Below are positions 15,822 to 18,717 of a stretch of DNA of 18,717 nt, piece after piece. The notes below the pieces were generated by a model. The model was given only the letters and a program-made list of their open reading frames with translations. It ran no database searches and was not told the origin of the DNA. The stretch lies in NCBI GenBank assembly GCA_937889015.1, contig CALARR010000037.1, positions 1 to 18,717 on the forward strand, written 5' to 3'. Position 1 is the stretch's first letter; every line of letters starts with the position of its first letter. Both the position numbers and the translations under genes were made by a program. This DNA comes from an uncultured Planctomycetales bacterium (GTDB taxonomy: Bacteria; Planctomycetota; Planctomycetia; Pirellulales; Thermoguttaceae).

Positions 15822-16538
15822 TCAGGCCAGGCGCACGACGTTGGCTTCGGGTACGGAGTGTTGGACGACCTCCCTTGCCAGATTGAACCACACCGGGCCG
15901 GCGTCGAGGACCGCGCTGTCGGCGGTGACGATGATCTCGGAACTTGCGGCCAGGAGCGGGTCGGGATTGGGCACGAGTTGGGCCTGCCAGGGCCAGGCAT
16001 GCTCGGCGGCGATGTGTTGCAGGATCGTCTTCAGTCGGCCGCTGTTGGACACCGGTTGGTCGAAGTACCAGGTGCAGGGGCCGGTGGCGCATTGGGCCAG
16101 GTATTGGCCGAGGAGTTCCAGGGCGGGGGCGGTTTCTTCGACCTTGCGATAACTGCCGTGCATGCTGGCCATGTCGCGATAGCAGCCATCGTGGCCTGGC
16201 AGGATGACGGCGCCGGCCAAGGCGGCCTCAATCGTCGTCAGGACGTTGTACCCATCCAGCCACACGGCGCGACCGCGGAGCAGGTCGGGTTGCACCTGCC
16301 GCGACTGGCGGTCGGCGCGTTGGCTGTCGGAGCAGGAACAGCGCTGCACTGCGACCCGCTGCCGCGCGGAGAGACTGTAGCGGTCGCCGACCAGTTTCGT
16401 GGCCGCGCCATCGGGATAGCCGCGCGTGAGGAGCCAGCAGATGTCGTGCACGGCCTGTTGTAGCAAGGGCCAACAGGCCGGATCGAACAACTGCAGATCC
16501 TCGGGATGCGGTCCGCGGTGGCTGCGCCGGTCAGGCAC
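15822..16538 (-). CDS. DUF434/DUF5616 protein, possible PIN/NYN-like nuclease
   Basis: The GTG start at 16538 lies three bases after the stop of the upstream lipoprotein gene. GAGAGG overlaps that gene's end and gives a suitable ribosome binding site, so translation is probably coupled. The 238-residue product has the DUF434 block at about 20-85 (RGYPDGAATKLVGDRY, and a CSC cluster at 68-70). A DUF5616-like domain follows at about 90-225, with WLDGYN, the Glu of TTIEAAL, HDGCYRD, DQPVSNSG and TADSAVLD. D95, E104, D117, D160 and D207 are spread like the metal-binding acidic residues of PIN/NYN-type nucleases. That nuclease reading is inference, because the family has no function I can name. 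Being downstream of an RNA ligase gene supports an RNA-related role. Length is normal and no key residue appears lost. Confidence 0.8.
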   Translation of the reverse strand: MPDRRSHRGPHPEDLQLFDPACWPLLQQAVHDICWLLTRGYPDGAATKLVGDRYSLSARQRVAVQRCSCSDSQRADRQSRQVQPDLLRGRAVWLDGYNVLTTIEAALAGAVILPGHDGCYRDMASMHGSYRKVEETAPALELLGQYLAQCATGPCTWYFDQPVSNSGRLKTILQHIAAEHAWPWQAQLVPNPDPLLAASSEIIVTADSAVLDAGPVWFNLAREVVQHSVPEANVVRLA

Positions 16539-16541
16539 GGG

Positions 16542-17156
16542 TCACCTCTCATACGTGCCGATCAAACGTCCCTGGGCCAGAATATGTCCCTGCATCAACT
16601 TCAACAAGGCGGCTTTGTCCAGTCCCGGCGGGGCATCCAGCTTGGCATCCAGGGCATAGAGCGTGAACTGGTAGTGGTGCAAACCGTGGCGCGGCGGGGG
16701 CATGGGGCCGCGATAGCCGATCGTCTGGCCCGAGGGCCAGGAGTTCTTGCCTTGCAGCGCGCCGGCCGGCTGCTTGAGTTGGGCCTGCTTGGCCACGTTT
16801 TCCGGCAGGCCGGGAGCGTCGGCGGGGATCTTGTAGATCACCCAGTGGACCCAGGGTTCAGGCGTGGGCGCGTCGGGATCATCGACGATCAGGGCCAGTT
16901 CCTGAGCGTTGGAGGGCACGCCCGACCAAGCCAAGGGTGGGGAGAGATCTTCACCTTCGCCGCTGTGCTTCTTGGGGATCTTCTGGCCAGCGGTAAAGGC
17001 CGTGCTGGTGATGGGAAGGGGCATCGGAACATCTCCTTTCTGCTGGGCCGGAGCCGAAGATCGCGGCGGCTGGGCCTCGCAAAGACAGCCAACCAGGGCC
17101 AAGGCCGCAGCGACGGCGCCGACCAGAACCCAGGGCGAAATCGTGGCGGATCGCAT
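16542..17156 (-). CDS. YbhB/YbcL-type PEBP lipoprotein
   Basis: The ATG at 17156 has AAGG six bases upstream. The 204-residue product has a lipoprotein signal with lipobox LVGC (Cys24), so it is probably anchored in a membrane facing the periplasm. A low-complexity spacer precedes the phosphatidylethanolamine-binding-protein fold (about 48-203). The fold's marks are DDPDAP (92-97), HW (104-105), GYRGPMPPP (147-155) and HYQFTLYALD (161-170). YbhB/YbcL proteins bind small anionic ligands; their cellular role is poorly known, and the name Raf kinase inhibitor-like only reflects animal homologues. It lies 17 bases after rtcB and 3 bases before the DUF434 gene, in one operon. A secreted lipoprotein between two apparently cytoplasmic RNA-type proteins is odd. 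Confidence 0.85.
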   Translation of the reverse strand: MRSATISPWVLVGAVAAALALVGCLCEAQPPRSSAPAQQKGDVPMPLPITSTAFTAGQKIPKKHSGEGEDLSPPLAWSGVPSNAQELALIVDDPDAPTPEPWVHWVIYKIPADAPGLPENVAKQAQLKQPAGALQGKNSWPSGQTIGYRGPMPPPRHGLHHYQFTLYALDAKLDAPPGLDKAALLKLMQGHILAQGRLIGTYER

Positions 17157-17173
17157 GGGACACCTTTCAAGAC

Positions 17174-18637
17174 TTAGCCTTTGATCACACCTAGCGGTCG
17201 CAGACGGGCCACTTTGCGTGCCAACCCGGCGGCATGCACCACTTCGACCACCTGGCTGACGTCTTTATAGGCCGCCGGCTGCTCCTCGGCCAGTCCCGTG
17301 CGGCTGCGGCAGCGCGCGATGATGCCTTGTTCGGCCAATTCACGGTCGATGCGCCGGCCTTGGGCATGGGCGATGGCCGCGGTGCGGCTCATCAGCCGGC
17401 CGGCCCCGTGGCAACTCGTGCCAAAGGTGCGCTGCATGCTTGCCGGCTCGCCGGCCAGGACCCAACTGGCACGCCCCATGTCGCCGGGGATGATGACCGG
17501 CTGGCCGATCGATCGGTAACGGTCGGGCAATTCGGGGTGACCGGCGGGGAAGGCGCGCGTGGCCCCCTTGCGATGCACGCAGAGCCGTTTTGGGCGGCCA
17601 TCGACCAGGTGGTGCTCGATTTTGGCGATGTTGTGGGCCACATCGTAGATCAGGCCCATCTGCAACGATTCCCAGGGGCGACCGAAGAACTCGGAGAAGG
17701 CTTCGCGCGCCTGCCACATCAACAATTGCCGGTTGGCCCAGGCATAGTTGGCTGCGGCGCGCATGGCCCCCAGGTACTCTTTCCCTTCGGGGCTGTCGAC
17801 CGGTGCGCAAACCAACTGGCGATCAGGCAGGGGGATGCCGTACTTGCCCGGCACGTTGCGCAGTTGGCGTAGGGCGTCGTCGCAGACCTGGTAGCCCAGA
17901 CCGCGTGATCCGGAATGGACCATGACGCAGATCTGGCCCGTGGCCAGGCCCATCGCCTGCGCGGCGGCCGCATCGAAGATCTCTTCGACGACCTGGATTT
18001 CCAGGAAATGATTGCCGGCCCCCAGCGTGCCGCACTGGTCGCCGCCGCGCTCGACGGCGCGCGGGCTGACGTAGTCCGGCTGGGCGTCGACCAGGCAGCC
18101 GCCGGCCTCGGTGTGATCCAGGTCGCCGTCGGTGGCCAGCCCCTTGGCCTTCAGGTAGCGCGATCCTTCAGCCAACAGGCGGCGCAGCTCCTTGCGGTCG
18201 AACAGATAGGGGCCGCCCGTGCCCACGCCGGCCGGGATGCGGCGAAAGAGGGTTTCGACCAACGACTGGAGCCGGGGCTGAACCTCCGGTTGCATGAGGT
18301 TGGTGCGCATCAGGCGCACCCCGCAATTGATGTCGTAGCCGACGCCGCCGGGCGAGACGACTCCGCCTTCCTCGGGATCGGTGGCGCACACGCCGCCGAT
18401 GCAGAAGCCGTAACCCCAGTGGATGTCGGGCATCGCCAGGCTGGCCATCTGGATGCCGGGCAGAAAGGCCACGTTGGCCACCTGCTCGGGCGCTTGATCG
18501 GCGCGGAGCCCAGCCAACAGCCGTTGGTCGGCGAAGATGCGTCCCTCGACCTGCATGCCGGCTTTGTAGCCCTGGGGGATGCGCCAGCAGAAGTCGTCGA
18601 TCCGTTCGAGCGGACCTTGGTATCCGGGCTTGGTCAT
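17174..18637 (-). CDS. rtcB: RtcB-type RNA ligase
   Basis: The product is a GTP-dependent RNA ligase that joins 2',3'-cyclic phosphate or 3'-phosphate ends to 5'-OH ends, acting in RNA repair or tRNA splicing. I chose ATG at 18637, giving 487 residues; the frame continues upstream to a TTG, but family similarity starts near this ATG. No clear Shine-Dalgarno is visible. The metal and guanylation residues are all present at near-constant offsets from the Pyrococcus horikoshii enzyme: D102 and C105 (GYDINCG), H210 (GNHFLE), H241 (HSGSRGLG), H334 (YDVAHN) and the GMP-accepting H410 (SCHGAGR). HRKGATRA is also intact. The length fits the archaeal-type long form rather than the 408-residue E. coli protein. 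It heads an operon with the PEBP lipoprotein and DUF434 genes. No archease gene is visible between rtcB and the right edge of the window. Confidence 0.93.
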   Translation of the reverse strand: MTKPGYQGPLERIDDFCWRIPQGYKAGMQVEGRIFADQRLLAGLRADQAPEQVANVAFLPGIQMASLAMPDIHWGYGFCIGGVCATDPEEGGVVSPGGVGYDINCGVRLMRTNLMQPEVQPRLQSLVETLFRRIPAGVGTGGPYLFDRKELRRLLAEGSRYLKAKGLATDGDLDHTEAGGCLVDAQPDYVSPRAVERGGDQCGTLGAGNHFLEIQVVEEIFDAAAAQAMGLATGQICVMVHSGSRGLGYQVCDDALRQLRNVPGKYGIPLPDRQLVCAPVDSPEGKEYLGAMRAAANYAWANRQLLMWQAREAFSEFFGRPWESLQMGLIYDVAHNIAKIEHHLVDGRPKRLCVHRKGATRAFPAGHPELPDRYRSIGQPVIIPGDMGRASWVLAGEPASMQRTFGTSCHGAGRLMSRTAAIAHAQGRRIDRELAEQGIIARCRSRTGLAEEQPAAYKDVSQVVEVVHAAGLARKVARLRPLGVIKG

Positions 18638-18717
18638 GATCGGTGACTGACAGTTCTCGTTTTTGCGGGGCCGGTTGGCGGGAAGCAATCGGTTTTCGAC
18701 TTGACCGCGCGGACGCA

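Overview
This is a GC-rich bacterial chromosome fragment, most likely from a planctomycete or a close relative. The main argument is the protein types: a large secreted mosaic joining a von Willebrand A domain, a secretin-N-like domain and a Gly-rich linker; a DUF2961 protein paired with a DUF4962/heparinase II-type lyase; and a very acidic secreted protein. No rRNA or tRNA is present to confirm the taxon, so the assignment is an inference.

Layout. Positions 67-2118 (+) encode a secreted, extremely acidic, Trp/Tyr-studded protein of unknown function. Positions 2624-6592 (+) encode the 1322-residue VWA mosaic, followed by a very good intrinsic terminator. Positions 6941-7261 (+) encode a small secreted His/Pro/Tyr-rich protein. 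On the minus strand, 11751-10373 is a DUF2961 carbohydrate-active gene broken by an out-of-frame internal deletion, and 10319-7434 is an intact secreted heparinase II/III-family polysaccharide lyase; together they look like a small polysaccharide-degradation operon. Divergent from it, 12519-15650 (+) is one uninterrupted reading frame that joins a complete GTP-type PEP carboxykinase to a complete class I/II aminotransferase. The last block is a minus-strand operon read from the right edge: an RtcB RNA ligase (18637-17174), a PEBP/YbhB-type lipoprotein (17156-16542) and a DUF434/DUF5616 protein (16538-15822). A hairpin terminator at 15776-15813 separates it from the convergent fusion gene.

How the genes fit together. 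The fusion would let an amino donor such as aspartate supply oxaloacetate to PEP carboxykinase, or the reverse, within one polypeptide; this is inferred from the domains. The rtcB operon pairs an RNA ligase with a protein that looks like a PIN/NYN-type nuclease, which hints at RNA processing or repair. The left third is cell-surface or secretory in character.

The most notable structures are the PEPCK-aminotransferase fusion and a roughly 70-bp dispersed, MITE-like repeat. The repeat is present three times: once in frame inside the acidic protein gene, once just downstream of that gene, and once in reverse orientation starting at the stop codon of the fusion gene. I see no CRISPR array, no transposase, no tRNA and no complete insertion sequence.
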